Assembly (NCBI GenBank): GCA_947246015.1
Contig: CAMXQE010000013.1
Location: forward strand, 1-64,000
Length of the DNA stretch: 64,000 nt
Source: an uncultured Lachnospiraceae bacterium
Lineage (GTDB): Bacteria > Bacillota > Clostridia > Lachnospirales > Lachnospiraceae
Direction: 5' to 3'
A model generated the notes under the pieces. That model saw only the letters and a list, made by a program, of their open reading frames with translations. It was not told where the DNA came from and made no database searches. Position 1 is the stretch's first letter. Each line of letters opens with the position of its first letter. The position numbers and the translations under genes were made by a program. This document shows positions 42,149 through 52,796 of the stretch, piece after piece.

Positions 42149-43342
42149 TTAGTCTGAAAAATAAGCGTCAATTCCATCCGCGATTCCGGCAGCAATCAGC
42201 TGCTGGTAATCCTCCTGCGCCATCTTCTTATCCTCCTCCGGATTCGACATATATCCCATCTCCACAATTGTCACGGGAATCTTACTCCAGTTAATGCCGC
42301 TCATCGTATCTGTTTCCCATATCCGTTCTTTCCTGCATCCGGTACTCGCCGTCAACCCGTCCAATACCTTTTCGGAAAGCCTCTGACTGTCCGCATATAA
42401 ATCGGCAACATAAGGATTCTGCGGAGTCGGGCATATGGTCATGGCCCCGTTCGCCTTGCTGTTCTCCGAACCGTTGGCATGTATCCGTACAAAAATTTCC
42501 GCCCCGGAATCATATGCCATCTGCGCACGTTCTGAATTGCTGATATTCACATCATGACTCTCCCGCACCATATAAACCTGATAACCCCTGTTCTCCAGCT
42601 CCGTCCTCAGCTTTTCCGAAACTGCCAGTGTCAGTTCATATTCATACAGTCCCGTGGCAACTCCCCGTGTGCCTCCCGTCACTTTCATTTTTGTTTCACC
42701 GGCGCCAGGGCCTACCGGCTCTTTCTCCGTATTTGCCTTATTCTGATGCCCCGCGTCAATGGCAATCAAATGGCTGCCCTCTGTAGGTTTCCTCTTCTCC
42801 CTCAGATAATCCGATTTGATATAGTACTCTCCTCCATCTGTCAGCACACGGCTCCAGCCGTCCGCCTCCCCGTTCTTCTGAAAGACCGTTCCCTTCTTCA
42901 CTAACGTATAAACATCTGCTTCCAGGGAAGGCGCCGTCCGCACTTTTACAGTTGCCGTCGTATATACCTCTACGGCCTCCATATCTTCAAAAGCTGCTTT
43001 CAGAACCTCTAATTCCATTTCCTTCTTCCGCTTCTGCTGCTCTCCTGCATTCTGAGTATCCTGTCCCGCCGCAGCCAGAGGATAGGCGGAAATTTCATCT
43101 TTCAATATCGTGGCTTCCACCTTTTCCATGGCGTATACCTGCCGTCCCTCTCCGCCTGCCGAAGCATTCTGTATCCTGGCATTCTCCTGGCCGCCCTCCG
43201 GCCCATCCGATGGGTGCTCACTGCCTCCGCAGCCTATGCACCCAAACACTGCCATGCACAAACATAAGACAACCGCCAGCATACGCCTGCTCCTGTATAA
43301 CTGACCACCCTTCCGATTGCCCGCTTCTCGTCTACCCTTCAC
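42149..43342 (-). CDS. N-acetylmuramoyl-L-alanine amidase with SH3 domain (lipoprotein-like)
   Basis: A 397-aa exported hydrolase. The N-terminal basic stretch and hydrophobic helix (~22-40) end in CIGCGG, a possible lipobox. An SH3_3 domain (~130-190: TATVKVRTAPS, KKGTVFQKNGEADGW) precedes an Amidase_3 domain (~195-395) with zinc ligands in IAIDAGHQ, RIHANG and the catalytic Glu in IVEMGYMSNPEED. The GTG at 43342 has GGAGGAGG 6 bases upstream and is preferred over the ATG at 43408. It cuts the amide between MurNAc and L-Ala. Not clearly CwlD, which is shorter. Confidence 0.88.
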   Translation of the reverse strand: MKGRREAGNRKGGQLYRSRRMLAVVLCLCMAVFGCIGCGGSEHPSDGPEGGQENARIQNASAGGEGRQVYAMEKVEATILKDEISAYPLAAAGQDTQNAGEQQKRKKEMELEVLKAAFEDMEAVEVYTTATVKVRTAPSLEADVYTLVKKGTVFQKNGEADGWSRVLTDGGEYYIKSDYLREKRKPTEGSHLIAIDAGHQNKANTEKEPVGPGAGETKMKVTGGTRGVATGLYEYELTLAVSEKLRTELENRGYQVYMVRESHDVNISNSERAQMAYDSGAEIFVRIHANGSENSKANGAMTICPTPQNPYVADLYADSQRLSEKVLDGLTASTGCRKERIWETDTMSGINWSKIPVTIVEMGYMSNPEEDKKMAQEDYQQLIAAGIADGIDAYFSD

Positions 43343-43419
43343 ACTAATCCTCCTCCATCTGCTTCCGTTATACCAGTTCCTGCATATCCGTTCTGAATTT
43401 TCCCGCATGAATTACTGTT

Positions 43420-45717
43420 TTATGAAACCCTGTTATAATTAATCAGACATCCCTTCAGGATAATCTGCCTTTCTTCATCCGTCAGCTCGCCTAACGTCAT
43501 CTCAAATTCAGTCATGCCGGCTTCCCCGATTACATACGCCTTAATCTTCTCCGTTTTTTCTTCCACCGCCTTTTTCACGTCCGGTATAAAGATATAGTCC
43601 AGATTCTTAAACGGAAGTTTCGTATCCTCTTCCTGAATGATAAACGGCAGCATACCCCAGTTAATCAGATTGGAACGGTATCTCTTAGTCGCATACTCAT
43701 TGGCGATATTGGCCCATCCGCCTAATACCTTCTGGCAGGAAGCCGCCTGCTCCCTTGCTGAGCCGTCTCCCGGTTTCACTGCAAAAATTGTGGAGCCGAA
43801 ACCAATATTTCCTTCTCCCGCGTCCGGATAAGACTTCCGGATAGTCTCCATTACCGGCTTTAACTCCGGTTTCACTTCCACCGGACATTTTCCTTCCATA
43901 ACGGCTGTCTGCGCTGCCTGAATCTCCTTAGCGCGTCCCACATAAGCCGGATCCTTTCTGGAAAGAGTAAACTCTGCCAGCCCCAGCGGATTGGAGCGGT
44001 AAGAAGATGTTTCCCCCGAAGGAATCAGTTCATCCGTTGTCGTTACGGGATCGTGAATTTCTGATACTACCTGAAGCACCAGATTCTCCGGCAGCGCACA
44101 CATCTTCGGCCAATCCTTGATATTTGGGCCGAACTGAATCTCCACATTCGGGTCTGCCTCTCCCCTGGAATCAAATACCCGGTTTGCATATATTTTGGAA
44201 TCAAAATGATATTTATATTTTCCGATTGTTCCGTCAAAATCCGTAGCCGGTGTCAGCACCCCCTTATTCGCACTGGTTGCCGCAATGGAACGGGCATCCA
44301 TCAGCGCTACGGAAGAAATCTGCCCATTCTGAAGCTTTGAGCCTTCCCTGTTAGGGAAGTTTCTGGTAGAATGGCGGATGCTGAACGCATTATTTGCAGG
44401 CGTATCTCCCGCACCGAAGCAGGGACCGCAGAAAGCCGTTTTAAGCACCGCACCTGTTTCCATCAGCGCAGCTGCACAGCCGTTTTTAATCAATTCCATA
44501 TATACCGGCATGGAAGCGGGATATACGCTTAACGTAAAGCCGTCGGAACCGATATAGGAGCCTTTCAGAATATCCGCCGCCGCACAGATGTTTTCAAACC
44601 CGCCGCCCGCACAGCCCGCAATGATACCCTGGTCTACATAGAATTTCCCGTTCTTCACCTTATCCTTCAGCGTGAAATCCACGGCGCCGTCCAGACTTAC
44701 TGCCGCCCGCTTCTCCACATCGTTCAGAATATCTTCCAGATTTTCATTCAATTCCTCTATGGTATACGTATTGCTCGGATGAAAAGGCATGGCAATCATC
44801 GGACGGATGCTGCTTAAATCCACAGTAATCATTCCATCATAATATGCCACTTCTCCCGGATTCAGTTCCTTATAGTCTTCTTTTCTTCCATGAATATCAT
44901 AAAACTCTTCGATTTCCCCGTCTGTTCTCCAGATGGATGACAGACAGGTCGTCTCCGTAGTCATAACATCGATGCCAATCCTGAAATCCGCACTCAGAGA
45001 AGCCACACCCGGCCCTACGAATTCCATGACTTTATTCTTTACATATCCGTTGCCGAATACTGCACCGATAATCGCCAGCGCCACATCCTGCGGCCCCACT
45101 CCCTTTACCGGTTCCCCGGTCAGATAGATTCCCACTACTCCCGGCATATTGATATCATATGTCTGGTTCAGCAGCTGCTTAACCAGTTCCGGCCCGCCTT
45201 CACCCATTGCCATGGTGCCCAGCGCTCCGTAACGGGTATGGGAATCAGAACCAAGAATCATCCGGCCTCCTCCGGCCAGCATCTCCCTTGCATACTGATG
45301 AATCACTGCCTGATGAGGCGGAACATACACACCGCCGTACTTCTTCGCACAGGTAAGCCCAAACATATGGTCATCCTCATTAATCGTACCGCCTACCGCA
45401 CAGAGGGAATTATGGCAGTTCGTCAGCACATACGGCACCGGAAACTTCTCCAGTCCCGAAGCACGCGCTGTCTGTATGATTCCTACAAACGTGATGTCAT
45501 GGGAAGTCAATTTATCAAATTTAATCTTCAGCTTTTCCATATTACCGGAAGTATTGTGTTCTTTCAGAATACTGTAAGCAATGGTTTCCCTTGCCGCCTC
45601 TTCCCTGCTTACTTCTTTTCCCGTCTTACTCTTTATTTCCGCCTGAGCCTGCGCACCATCAGGAACGATTTCCGTCCCGTTTATCAGATATGCGCCGCCT
45701 TCCGACAATTGTATCAT
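43420..45717 (-). CDS. Aconitase-superfamily hydratase
   Basis: A 765-aa Fe-S hydro-lyase-type protein. It has cluster-ligand cysteines in TTETTCLSS and [11 protein letters not shown], the [15 protein letters not shown] stretch, the substrate-site [12 protein letters not shown] and a swivel domain with [13 protein letters not shown]. Length and layout agree with the YbhJ-like 'hydratase' group rather than classic AcnA, IPMI or homoaconitase, and there is no citrate-cycle neighbour. The start at 45717 has GGAGGAG 7 bases upstream. The substrate is unknown. Confidence 0.82.
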   Translation of the reverse strand: MIQLSEGGAYLINGTEIVPDGAQAQAEIKSKTGKEVSREEAARETIAYSILKEHNTSGNMEKLKIKFDKLTSHDITFVGIIQTARASGLEKFPVPYVLTNCHNSLCAVGGTINEDDHMFGLTCAKKYGGVYVPPHQAVIHQYAREMLAGGGRMILGSDSHTRYGALGTMAMGEGGPELVKQLLNQTYDINMPGVVGIYLTGEPVKGVGPQDVALAIIGAVFGNGYVKNKVMEFVGPGVASLSADFRIGIDVMTTETTCLSSIWRTDGEIEEFYDIHGRKEDYKELNPGEVAYYDGMITVDLSSIRPMIAMPFHPSNTYTIEELNENLEDILNDVEKRAAVSLDGAVDFTLKDKVKNGKFYVDQGIIAGCAGGGFENICAAADILKGSYIGSDGFTLSVYPASMPVYMELIKNGCAAALMETGAVLKTAFCGPCFGAGDTPANNAFSIRHSTRNFPNREGSKLQNGQISSVALMDARSIAATSANKGVLTPATDFDGTIGKYKYHFDSKIYANRVFDSRGEADPNVEIQFGPNIKDWPKMCALPENLVLQVVSEIHDPVTTTDELIPSGETSSYRSNPLGLAEFTLSRKDPAYVGRAKEIQAAQTAVMEGKCPVEVKPELKPVMETIRKSYPDAGEGNIGFGSTIFAVKPGDGSAREQAASCQKVLGGWANIANEYATKRYRSNLINWGMLPFIIQEEDTKLPFKNLDYIFIPDVKKAVEEKTEKIKAYVIGEAGMTEFEMTLGELTDEERQIILKGCLINYNRVS

Positions 45718-45855
45718 AATCTTTCTCCTCCTATTCCCGTTCTGCCGCCATCCTTCCGACACCCTGCGCCTGCCGGGATGCCCGCTGTTTCCAAATATCG
45801 CACCGAATGCCGTTTACAATCAGCTTTTATTATAAAGCAATAAAGGTTAGTTTGC

Positions 45856-45917
45856 AAGCTGTTCATAAGGTTTGTGAACAAGCTTCGTAACAGGAAAGCC
45901 AAAGGCTGAACTGTTAC
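45856..45917. repeat. Two hairpins in the hydratase leader
   Basis: AAGCTGTTCA pairs with TGAACAAGCTT (45856-45885), and GTAACAG-AGCC pairs with GGCT-CTGTTAC (45887-45917). They lie 140-200 bases upstream of the hydratase start and just outside the divergent promoters. Possible operator or leader structure. Confidence 0.5.
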
Positions 45918-45928
45918 CAAACTTCCCC

Positions 45929-45957
45929 TTGACACTGCCAGCGCGATTAAATATTAT
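45929..45957 (+). promoter_or_regulatory. SigA promoter P1 of the 229-aa secreted protein
   Basis: TTGACA, a 17-base spacer and TATTAT form a near-consensus promoter. Confidence 0.75.
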
Positions 45958-45967
45958 AATTTTCTTC

Positions 45968-45996
45968 TTGACATCAACATCCCATAGTTATAAAAT
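45968..45996 (+). promoter_or_regulatory. SigA promoter P2 of the 229-aa secreted protein
   Basis: TTGACA, a 17-base spacer and TAAAAT, 39 bases downstream of P1. Two tandem strong promoters suggest high expression. Confidence 0.75.
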
Positions 45997-46061
45997 TCTT
46001 TTTTGTGAGATGATATTATTACATAATTACATTTTTTCAACTATCAAAGGAGGTTTTTTCA

Positions 46062-46751
46062 ATGAAAAGAAAAACTGTCAGCAAATTTTTAGCAGCAGCA
46101 TTAAGCGCAGCGCTCTGCGTACCGATTCTGCTTGCAGACCCGATTAGCGCAGCTGCAAGAACCGTTTCCGGTGATACAGTTTCCGGCGGTACAGTCAGTG
46201 AAAGCAGCAGCGAAAATAGCGAAGGAAATGGAGGCAGCACAACCGCAGCTCCTTCTGTTGTTACCAATAACGTAGTTATCAGCGGTCAGCGTGCAACATC
46301 CACAATCAGCGGCATCTACACTGCAACAACCATCAATGGTGCAGTTATTTCTACTTCCAAAGAGAACCTTGCTTCTTCCATCGGTCTGAGCGAAGCGGAC
46401 ATAGCAGCCGGAACCAATATCCGGTCTTACATCTGCGACAACCATAACAAAGCTTCCAAGGCAGCTCTTCAGTCTGCAGCAGAAGCCGCAGGAAAGACAG
46501 CCGTTGGTTATGTTAACATGGATTTATACACCATCACCAAGAAAGGCGTCGTAACAAAAGTTACCTCTTCTTCTGAGCCGGTAAGCATTACTTTAGCTTT
46601 GCCCGCACGCCTTGCAAAAACAAACAACAGCTTCTCCATCCTTGCAATTGACCAGGACGGCAAGACTGTTATTATGGATGATGTAGATACAGACTCTAAG
46701 ACAATTACTATCAACACAAAGGTATTCGGTGCTTATTCCATCGTATACTAA
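46062..46751 (+). CDS. Secreted protein of unknown function, probably abundant
   Basis: A 229-aa protein with a typical signal peptide (MKRK, hydrophobic core, likely cleavage after ISAAA near residue 31). A Ser/Thr/Gly-rich low-complexity spacer (~34-65, TVSGDTVSGGTVSES) follows. The rest is a beta-rich domain (~70-229) ending in TKVFGAYSIVY. AAAGGAGG, 8 bases before the ATG, and two near-consensus promoters point to strong expression. No cell-wall sorting motif or binding domain is recognised. It has its own strong terminator. The ending is like those of other surface proteins whose last strand reads '...Y-VY'. Confidence 0.78.
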   Translation: MKRKTVSKFLAAALSAALCVPILLADPISAAARTVSGDTVSGGTVSESSSENSEGNGGSTTAAPSVVTNNVVISGQRATSTISGIYTATTINGAVISTSKENLASSIGLSEADIAAGTNIRSYICDNHNKASKAALQSAAEAAGKTAVGYVNMDLYTITKKGVVTKVTSSSEPVSITLALPARLAKTNNSFSILAIDQDGKTVIMDDVDTDSKTITINTKVFGAYSIVY

Positions 46752-46773
46752 ACAGGACAAAACCCAAAAACAA

Positions 46774-46822
46774 AAAAACCCCATCCGTCAGCTTTTCATC
46801 AAGTCTGACGGATGGGGTTTTT
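46774..46822. terminator. Bidirectional intrinsic terminator
   Basis: AAAAACCCCATCCGTCAG and its exact complement flank a 13-base loop, with T-runs on both strands. It serves the 229-aa gene and the convergent EAL gene. Confidence 0.93.
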
Positions 46823-46832
46823 AACATCCGCA

Positions 46833-48509
46833 TCATATAAAATCATGCATGGTATCCAAAAATGCTCCCAGCGGACAGGGCTTCGAGAAATAAAATCCCT
46901 GTATATAATCCGGTCCCATATTGCAGATTTTATTCAGTTCTTCCTTCGTCTCGATTCCCTCTATACAGAATTTCGTATCAATACTGTGCGTCATATCCGC
47001 CATATGCTGAAGCAGATTGTACTCATAATCATTATTCAGCGCTTTCAGGGTAAAAGAGCGGTCTATCTTAATCGTACTCGGATTCAGATTGTATAAATAA
47101 TGGAAATTGGAATACCCGGTTCCAAAATCATCCAGTGCCAGCGGAATGCCGTTCGCCTTCAATCCTTCACAGAAATTGCTGAAATTAGCGTTAGCCTCAA
47201 AAAACCCGCTTTCCGTCAATTCTATCACGATACTCTCCGGAGCCAGACCATATGCTTTCACACCTGCAAGGATTTCTTTCAGCACATTGCTCTTGAGCAC
47301 CTGCACATAAGACAGGTTCACAGACATTTTGAAGTTCGGAATCTCCTTTTGTATCTGTGCACAGGCGCGCATTGCCTGATGCAGTACCCACCGTCCCACG
47401 GGAATGATTAGTCCGCTTTCCTCCAGAATCGGAATAAACTCTACCGGGGAAACCATCCCCATTGATTCCGTATGGAAACGGAGCAGCGTTTCCGCACTGT
47501 ATAAACGGTTTTCCCTGATATCCACGATTGGCTGGTAATATGCCTCAAAGCCTGCAAAGTTTTCATTGACGGAATGGCGGATGATATGAAGCAGTTCCCT
47601 CTTATGCAGAAATGCCTGATAATCCGGCTTATTATAAATATAGTGCTTATTCTTCCCGTTATTCTTTGCCTCATTCAGCGAAAACTCCGACAGCTTCATG
47701 ATATTGAAATACGCCTGATTCTGTACATCACTGAATTCAAGGATTCCCGCCGAAACAGTAAAAAATACTTCGTAACAGTTTGCTTCTATAAAAGTATCCA
47801 CCTGCTTGCGTATCGCATCATACAGTTCATGTGCATCCTCTGCTCCTCTGTCTGAAAAATCTACTACAGCAAATTCATCTGCGACAATCCGGTATAGTTT
47901 CTGTTCCGGTAAGATAACAGAAGAAATACACTCTGCCGTCTTCCTCAGAATCATATCTCCGTATTCCATGCCTTTATTTTCATTGATTTCTTTGAAATTA
48001 TCGATTCCCAGCCGCAGGATAAATCCCTTCATACGGTTCGACTGCCCCTGCTTCTTCAATTCAGTCTGTAAGCTGGATTCTCCCAACAGCCCGCTGACAT
48101 TATCCGCTTTCTGCTTCTTGCCTATTTCATTAATGCAGCCTACTACGAATTCTGCCTCTCCGTTCTCATCGTATAAAACATTTCCCCTTGCATTAATCCA
48201 TACCGGTTTCCCGTCCCTGCCGAGCCACCTGTATTCAATATTGCGGTAATCCTTTTCCTTATTCAGTATTTGCTGCAAATCCTCATGCAGTAGTGCCACA
48301 TCATCCGGGTGCGTGAACGAGGCAATTGTCTCCGGCACACGGGAAAACTCCGTGCTGGGAAGCATAAACCGCTCCATGGCGCTTGGCGATATACAATAGC
48401 GGTCTTTCCGCAAATCATACATATATAAAAAATCGTCCATGCTCGGAGTTAAAATCCCTATGATGTTCTTAAACTGTTCCACTGAAACCCTCTTGATACC
48501 CTCGTCCAT
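46833..48509 (-). CDS. PAS-GGDEF(degenerate)-EAL c-di-GMP phosphodiesterase
   Basis: A 558-aa cytoplasmic protein, second of its kind in this window. The PAS domain (~15-135: THPDDVALLHEDL, WLGRDGKPVWI) is followed by a GGDEF domain whose signature is IVADEF, so cyclase activity is probably lost. The EAL domain (~305-550) keeps ETLLRF (E-L in EAL form), the Asn of SVNLS, IELTES, LDDFGTGYS, KIDRSF and the EGIET Glu, and should hydrolyse c-di-GMP. AGAGG precedes its ATG. It is monocistronic and convergent with the secreted-protein gene. Confidence 0.9.
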   Translation of the reverse strand: MDEGIKRVSVEQFKNIIGILTPSMDDFLYMYDLRKDRYCISPSAMERFMLPSTEFSRVPETIASFTHPDDVALLHEDLQQILNKEKDYRNIEYRWLGRDGKPVWINARGNVLYDENGEAEFVVGCINEIGKKQKADNVSGLLGESSLQTELKKQGQSNRMKGFILRLGIDNFKEINENKGMEYGDMILRKTAECISSVILPEQKLYRIVADEFAVVDFSDRGAEDAHELYDAIRKQVDTFIEANCYEVFFTVSAGILEFSDVQNQAYFNIMKLSEFSLNEAKNNGKNKHYIYNKPDYQAFLHKRELLHIIRHSVNENFAGFEAYYQPIVDIRENRLYSAETLLRFHTESMGMVSPVEFIPILEESGLIIPVGRWVLHQAMRACAQIQKEIPNFKMSVNLSYVQVLKSNVLKEILAGVKAYGLAPESIVIELTESGFFEANANFSNFCEGLKANGIPLALDDFGTGYSNFHYLYNLNPSTIKIDRSFTLKALNNDYEYNLLQHMADMTHSIDTKFCIEGIETKEELNKICNMGPDYIQGFYFSKPCPLGAFLDTMHDFI

Positions 48510-48640
48510 CCCACTACCTCTTTTTCCCCTATCGCATCCTGTGCTCCATCATTCATCTACCTCTTAAAATTGTAGCATAGTTCCAAATCATCTTCAATAC
48601 ATACTTGTATACCATTTTACATTTCTCAGCAGATTTTTAG

Positions 48641-50107
48641 TTACAATGCCTTTTCTATCTCTTCAATAATAATCTTAAGCGCCTTAATCCGCGCATACTT
48701 TTTATCTACAGATTCTAATATATGCCACGGAGCATAAACCGTACTCGTCTTTTGTATCATCTCGTTGACTGCCGCTTCATAAGCATCCCACTTCTCCCGG
48801 TTGCGCCAGTCCTCATCCGTAATTTTCCACCGCTTCTCAGGGGTATTCTGCCGCAGTTCAAAACGCTGCAGCTGGGTATCCTTATCTATCTGTACCCAGA
48901 ACTTAATAATGACCGCTCCCCAGTCTGACAATTCCTTTTCAAACTCATTCATTTCATTATAAGCACGTTTCCAGTCATTTTCACTGCAAAAACCCTCTAA
49001 CCGTTCCACCATCACACGGCCGTACCAGCTTCTGTCGAAAATCGCAATATGTCCCGTCTTCGGCAGCCTGCTCCAAAATCTCCACAGATAGTGCCTCGCT
49101 TTTTCATGCGGTTCGGGACTTGCAATCGGGTGCACTTCAAATCCTCTCGGGTCAAGAGCCTCTGTAATCCGCTTTATATTGCCGCCCTTACCTGCCGCAT
49201 CCCATCCCTCATAAGCAATGATGACCGGCACCTGCTTCCGGTACAGACGGTTATGGAGTTCCCGAAGATGTTCCTGCAGCCGGTCCAGCTCTTCCTTATA
49301 TTCCTCCTCTTCCATCATCACATCCAGCGGAATCTCTTCCAGCTTAGGCATTTTTACCAGCGGGAATACATTTTGGAGCAGCGGCACCGCAAGCGCACTG
49401 TTCTGCAATGCAATATCAATCCCTTCCGTCAGGGTTTCCAATACTTGCAGCTCCGCCCACTTCCTTGATTTGGCATCCACAATATACCACGGTGCAGACG
49501 GGGCATTGGTCACCTCCAAATAGCGGTCATATACTTCCATGCATTTATCATAATGCTTATTCTGCCACTTGTCACTGTCACTGACCCGCCACTTTGTATC
49601 GATATCCTCCAGCAGACTGTCTATCCTCTTCTTCTGCTCTTTTTCTCCGATATGGAAGAAAAATTTCAGTACCAGATATCCGTTGTCCGTCAGCTGCCTT
49701 TCGAAACGGCGTATGCTGTCAATTTTCATTTCATAAGCTTTCCCGTCCAGTTTTTCGTGCAGACAGAGCTTCGTAACCTCATCCATCCAGCCCGAATCCA
49801 AAAATACAAATTTACCCGCCTCGGGAATATTGGTAAAATACCGGCTCAGGAAAGGTTTTCTCCGCTCTTCCTCCGTCGCTTTTTCCAAAGATACCACTTT
49901 AAAAAAGCGGGGGTCGATATTCCGGATTACCTGACCGATTGTACTGCCTTTTCCTGCGGTTCCCCAGCCTTCCATCAGCACCAGTACCGGAAGTTTATGC
50001 TCCTTTATCTGCATCTGCTGCGCCGCCAGCCGATTTCTCGCGGCAGACAGTCTTGCCTTCAATTCCGCCTCTTCCGGCTTTTCTGCCATAGTCCTGTCCT
50101 TTAACAT
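48641..50107 (-). CDS. pap: Polyphosphate:AMP phosphotransferase (double PPK2 domain)
   Basis: A 488-aa protein with two PPK2 domains, as in polyphosphate:AMP phosphotransferase (class II PPK2). Each half has a Walker A-type loop: MEGWGTAGKGSTIGQ (~45-59) and YEGWDAAGKGGNIKR (~295-310), plus later FDRSWYGRVMVERLEGF and LDSGWMDE lid regions. Class II enzymes make ADP from AMP with polyphosphate. The two halves differ; usually the C-terminal one is active, and here it has the complete FDRSWY motif. AAGGAG lies 7 bases before the ATG at 50107. Confidence 0.86.
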   Translation of the reverse strand: MLKDRTMAEKPEEAELKARLSAARNRLAAQQMQIKEHKLPVLVLMEGWGTAGKGSTIGQVIRNIDPRFFKVVSLEKATEEERRKPFLSRYFTNIPEAGKFVFLDSGWMDEVTKLCLHEKLDGKAYEMKIDSIRRFERQLTDNGYLVLKFFFHIGEKEQKKRIDSLLEDIDTKWRVSDSDKWQNKHYDKCMEVYDRYLEVTNAPSAPWYIVDAKSRKWAELQVLETLTEGIDIALQNSALAVPLLQNVFPLVKMPKLEEIPLDVMMEEEEYKEELDRLQEHLRELHNRLYRKQVPVIIAYEGWDAAGKGGNIKRITEALDPRGFEVHPIASPEPHEKARHYLWRFWSRLPKTGHIAIFDRSWYGRVMVERLEGFCSENDWKRAYNEMNEFEKELSDWGAVIIKFWVQIDKDTQLQRFELRQNTPEKRWKITDEDWRNREKWDAYEAAVNEMIQKTSTVYAPWHILESVDKKYARIKALKIIIEEIEKAL

Positions 50108-50211
50108 GTAACCACTCCTTTCCCTGTTATTTTCATTCCCAATACTTACTTCTAATATACCATTAATCCATATGGATTTCCAAGCAGTTTCTTCACCCTT
50201 ATAAACGGAAA

Positions 50212-50255
50212 GCGCATTCATGATTCCCCTGTTTACAGGAGAATCACGAATGCGC
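50212..50255 (-). terminator. Hairpin terminator of glgP
   Basis: GCGCATTC(G/A)TGATTC arms pair around a ~10-base loop 9 bases past the glgP stop. The T-run is short, so termination may be partial. Confidence 0.6.
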
Positions 50256-50263
50256 CATTATGC

Positions 50264-52771
50264 TTATCTTATTTCTGTCTTCAGTGTTTTTACTTCGCTT
50301 TTCTTAGGCGGAAGTACCACCTTATCCAAATGCCAGATATCATCCACATACTCCTGAATCGTCCTGTCAGAAGAGAACTTGCCGGAACATGCAATATTCA
50401 GGATTGCGCTCTTCGCCCACTCCTTCTCATTCCGGTAAGCAGCCTCTACTTTCCTCTGCGCTTCCGCATAGGAATCAAAGTCTTTCAGAATAAAGTAAGT
50501 ATCTGCTTTTGACGTAGACTGTGTATTCAGCAGTGAATTGTATAACGGACGGAACAAATCCGGATCATTCTTTGAATATGTCCCGTTAATCAGCTGCATT
50601 AAAACTTTCCTGATATTTGCATTGTTATTGAACACTTCCATCGGGTCATAACCGCCGAAGTTCTCATAACGGATTACTTCGTCAGAACTCAGGCCGAAAA
50701 TGAAAGCATGTTCCTCACCGACTTCCTCTACTATCTCTACATTCGCACCATCCATGGTTCCCAGCGTCAGCGCACCGTTTAACATGAATTTCATGTTACC
50801 CGTTCCTGATGCTTCTTTGCTGGCTGTAGAAATCTGCTCGGACACATCCGCCGCTGCGAAAATCATCTCCGCATTGGACACTCTGTAATCCTCGATAAAC
50901 ACTACTTTAATCTTACCGCCTATGGAGGGGTCGTTATTCACCACTTCGCCAACTGCATTAATCAGCTTGATAGTCAGCTTTGCATTTCTGTATCCTGCTG
51001 CCGCCTTTGCCCCGAAAATAAAGGTTCTCGGATAGAATTTCATATCCGGATGCTCTTTCAGTTCATTATAAAGATGCATAATATGAAGAATATTCAAAAG
51101 CTGCCTCTTATACTCATGAAGCCTCTTCACCTGTACATCAAAAATGGACCGGGGGTCTACCTCTATACCGTTATGCTCCGCAATATATTCTGCCAGACGC
51201 ACCTTGTTCTTATATTTAATATTTATGAACTCCTGCTGTGCTTTCTCATCTTCCGCATAAATCTTTAACTTATTGATTTTCGGAAGGTCGGTAATCCAGT
51301 CATTGCCCACATAGGAAGTTACCCAGTCTGCAAGCAGCGGATTGCCGTGCAAAAGGAAACGCCTCTGCGTGATGCCGTTCGTCTTATTATTGAATTTCTC
51401 CGGCATCATCTCGTAGAAGTCCTTTAACTCCTGCTTCTTTAATATTTCGGTGTGCAGTCTTGCTACACCGTTGACAGAATAACCTGCCGCGATAGCCAGA
51501 TGCGCCATCTTCACCTGTCCGTCATAGATAATTGCCATCTTGCGCACTTTCTCCTGATTGCCCGGATACATCTGCTCGATTCTCATAACAAAGCGGCGGT
51601 TGATTTCTTCAATAATCTGATAAATTCTGGGAAGCAGTCTGGAAAACAGTTCAATCGGCCATTTTTCCAATGCTTCTGCCATAATGGTATGATTGGTATA
51701 AGCGCATGTTTTTGTCGTAACGGTCCATGCCTCGTCCCATGTCAGATAATGCTCATCCATCAGAATACGCATTAATTCCGCAATTGCAACCGTTGGATGG
51801 GTATCGTTCAGCTGGAACGTTACTTTTTCGTAAAATTTGCGGATATCCTTATGCTTACGCATATACTTCGCTACCGCTTCCTGTACCGACGCGGAAATAA
51901 AGAAATACTGCTGTTTCAGACGAAGTTCCTTACCAGCATAATGGTTATCGTTCGGATACAGGACTTCTACGATATTCCGCGCCAGGTTTTCCTGCTCCAC
52001 CGCTTTATGATAATCTCCCTTATCAAAGGAATCCAGTTTAAAACATTCTACCGGCTGTGCATCCCAGATACGCAGCGTATTTACAATGCCGTTTCCGTAA
52101 CCTACTATCGGAAGATCATACGGAATTGCATTAACGCTCTGATAACCTTCCTGACGGAAATTACTTCTTCCGTTCTCATCCACATATACGTTCACATAAC
52201 CGCCGAATTTAACTTCTTTTGCATACTCCGGTCTGCGCAGTTCGAACGGGTTCCCATTCTCCAGCCAGTTGTCCGGCACCTCAATCTGATAACCGTCACG
52301 AATCTGCTGTTTGAACATACCATAACGATAACGGATACCGCAGCCGTATGCGGAATATCCCAGTGTAGCCAAAGAGTCAAGGAAACATGCCGCAAGCCTT
52401 CCCAAACCACCGTTTCCAAGCGCTGCGTCAGGCTCCTGATCCTCTATCACGTTCAAGTCCACACCCAGCTCTTCGAGCGCATCTTTCACCGGTTTATACG
52501 CCATCAGATTAATAATATTATTGCCCAGCGCGCGTCCCATCAGAAATTCCATCGACAGATAGTAAACCATCTTCGGGTCCTGTCTCTCATATTCCTCCTG
52601 CGTAGTCATCCAATGGTCTACGATAGCATCCTTAATCGCATAGGACACTGCCTGGAAAATCTGCTGCTGAGTCGCCTCCTCCATGCTTTTTCTATATAAT
52701 GTCTTTACGTTATATACAACGCTTCTCTTAAATAAGTCTTTGTCAAAAGACACACTTGATTTACTGGCCAT
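50264..52771 (-). CDS. glgP: Glycogen/maltodextrin phosphorylase
   Basis: An 835-aa phosphorylase that releases glucose-1-phosphate from alpha-1,4-glucans. Family marks are FLMGRALGNN, the ALGNGGLGRLAACFLDS region, YDLPIVGYG and the PLP-lysine site EASGTGNMKFMLNGALTLGTMD split about the catalytic Lys. The length is normal. It stands alone behind ileS with a hairpin in its leader (52797-52827). No glgA, glgC or glgB is in the window. Confidence 0.95.
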   Translation of the reverse strand: MASKSSVSFDKDLFKRSVVYNVKTLYRKSMEEATQQQIFQAVSYAIKDAIVDHWMTTQEEYERQDPKMVYYLSMEFLMGRALGNNIINLMAYKPVKDALEELGVDLNVIEDQEPDAALGNGGLGRLAACFLDSLATLGYSAYGCGIRYRYGMFKQQIRDGYQIEVPDNWLENGNPFELRRPEYAKEVKFGGYVNVYVDENGRSNFRQEGYQSVNAIPYDLPIVGYGNGIVNTLRIWDAQPVECFKLDSFDKGDYHKAVEQENLARNIVEVLYPNDNHYAGKELRLKQQYFFISASVQEAVAKYMRKHKDIRKFYEKVTFQLNDTHPTVAIAELMRILMDEHYLTWDEAWTVTTKTCAYTNHTIMAEALEKWPIELFSRLLPRIYQIIEEINRRFVMRIEQMYPGNQEKVRKMAIIYDGQVKMAHLAIAAGYSVNGVARLHTEILKKQELKDFYEMMPEKFNNKTNGITQRRFLLHGNPLLADWVTSYVGNDWITDLPKINKLKIYAEDEKAQQEFINIKYKNKVRLAEYIAEHNGIEVDPRSIFDVQVKRLHEYKRQLLNILHIMHLYNELKEHPDMKFYPRTFIFGAKAAAGYRNAKLTIKLINAVGEVVNNDPSIGGKIKVVFIEDYRVSNAEMIFAAADVSEQISTASKEASGTGNMKFMLNGALTLGTMDGANVEIVEEVGEEHAFIFGLSSDEVIRYENFGGYDPMEVFNNNANIRKVLMQLINGTYSKNDPDLFRPLYNSLLNTQSTSKADTYFILKDFDSYAEAQRKVEAAYRNEKEWAKSAILNIACSGKFSSDRTIQEYVDDIWHLDKVVLPPKKSEVKTLKTEIR

Positions 52772-52796
52772 ATTTTCCTCCTCATTCTAAAGAATC

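Noticed and set aside
43343..43408. Upstream ATG for the amidase
   Set aside because: No SD precedes it, and the GTG at 43342 with GGAGGAGG is clearly better and places the signal helix normally.
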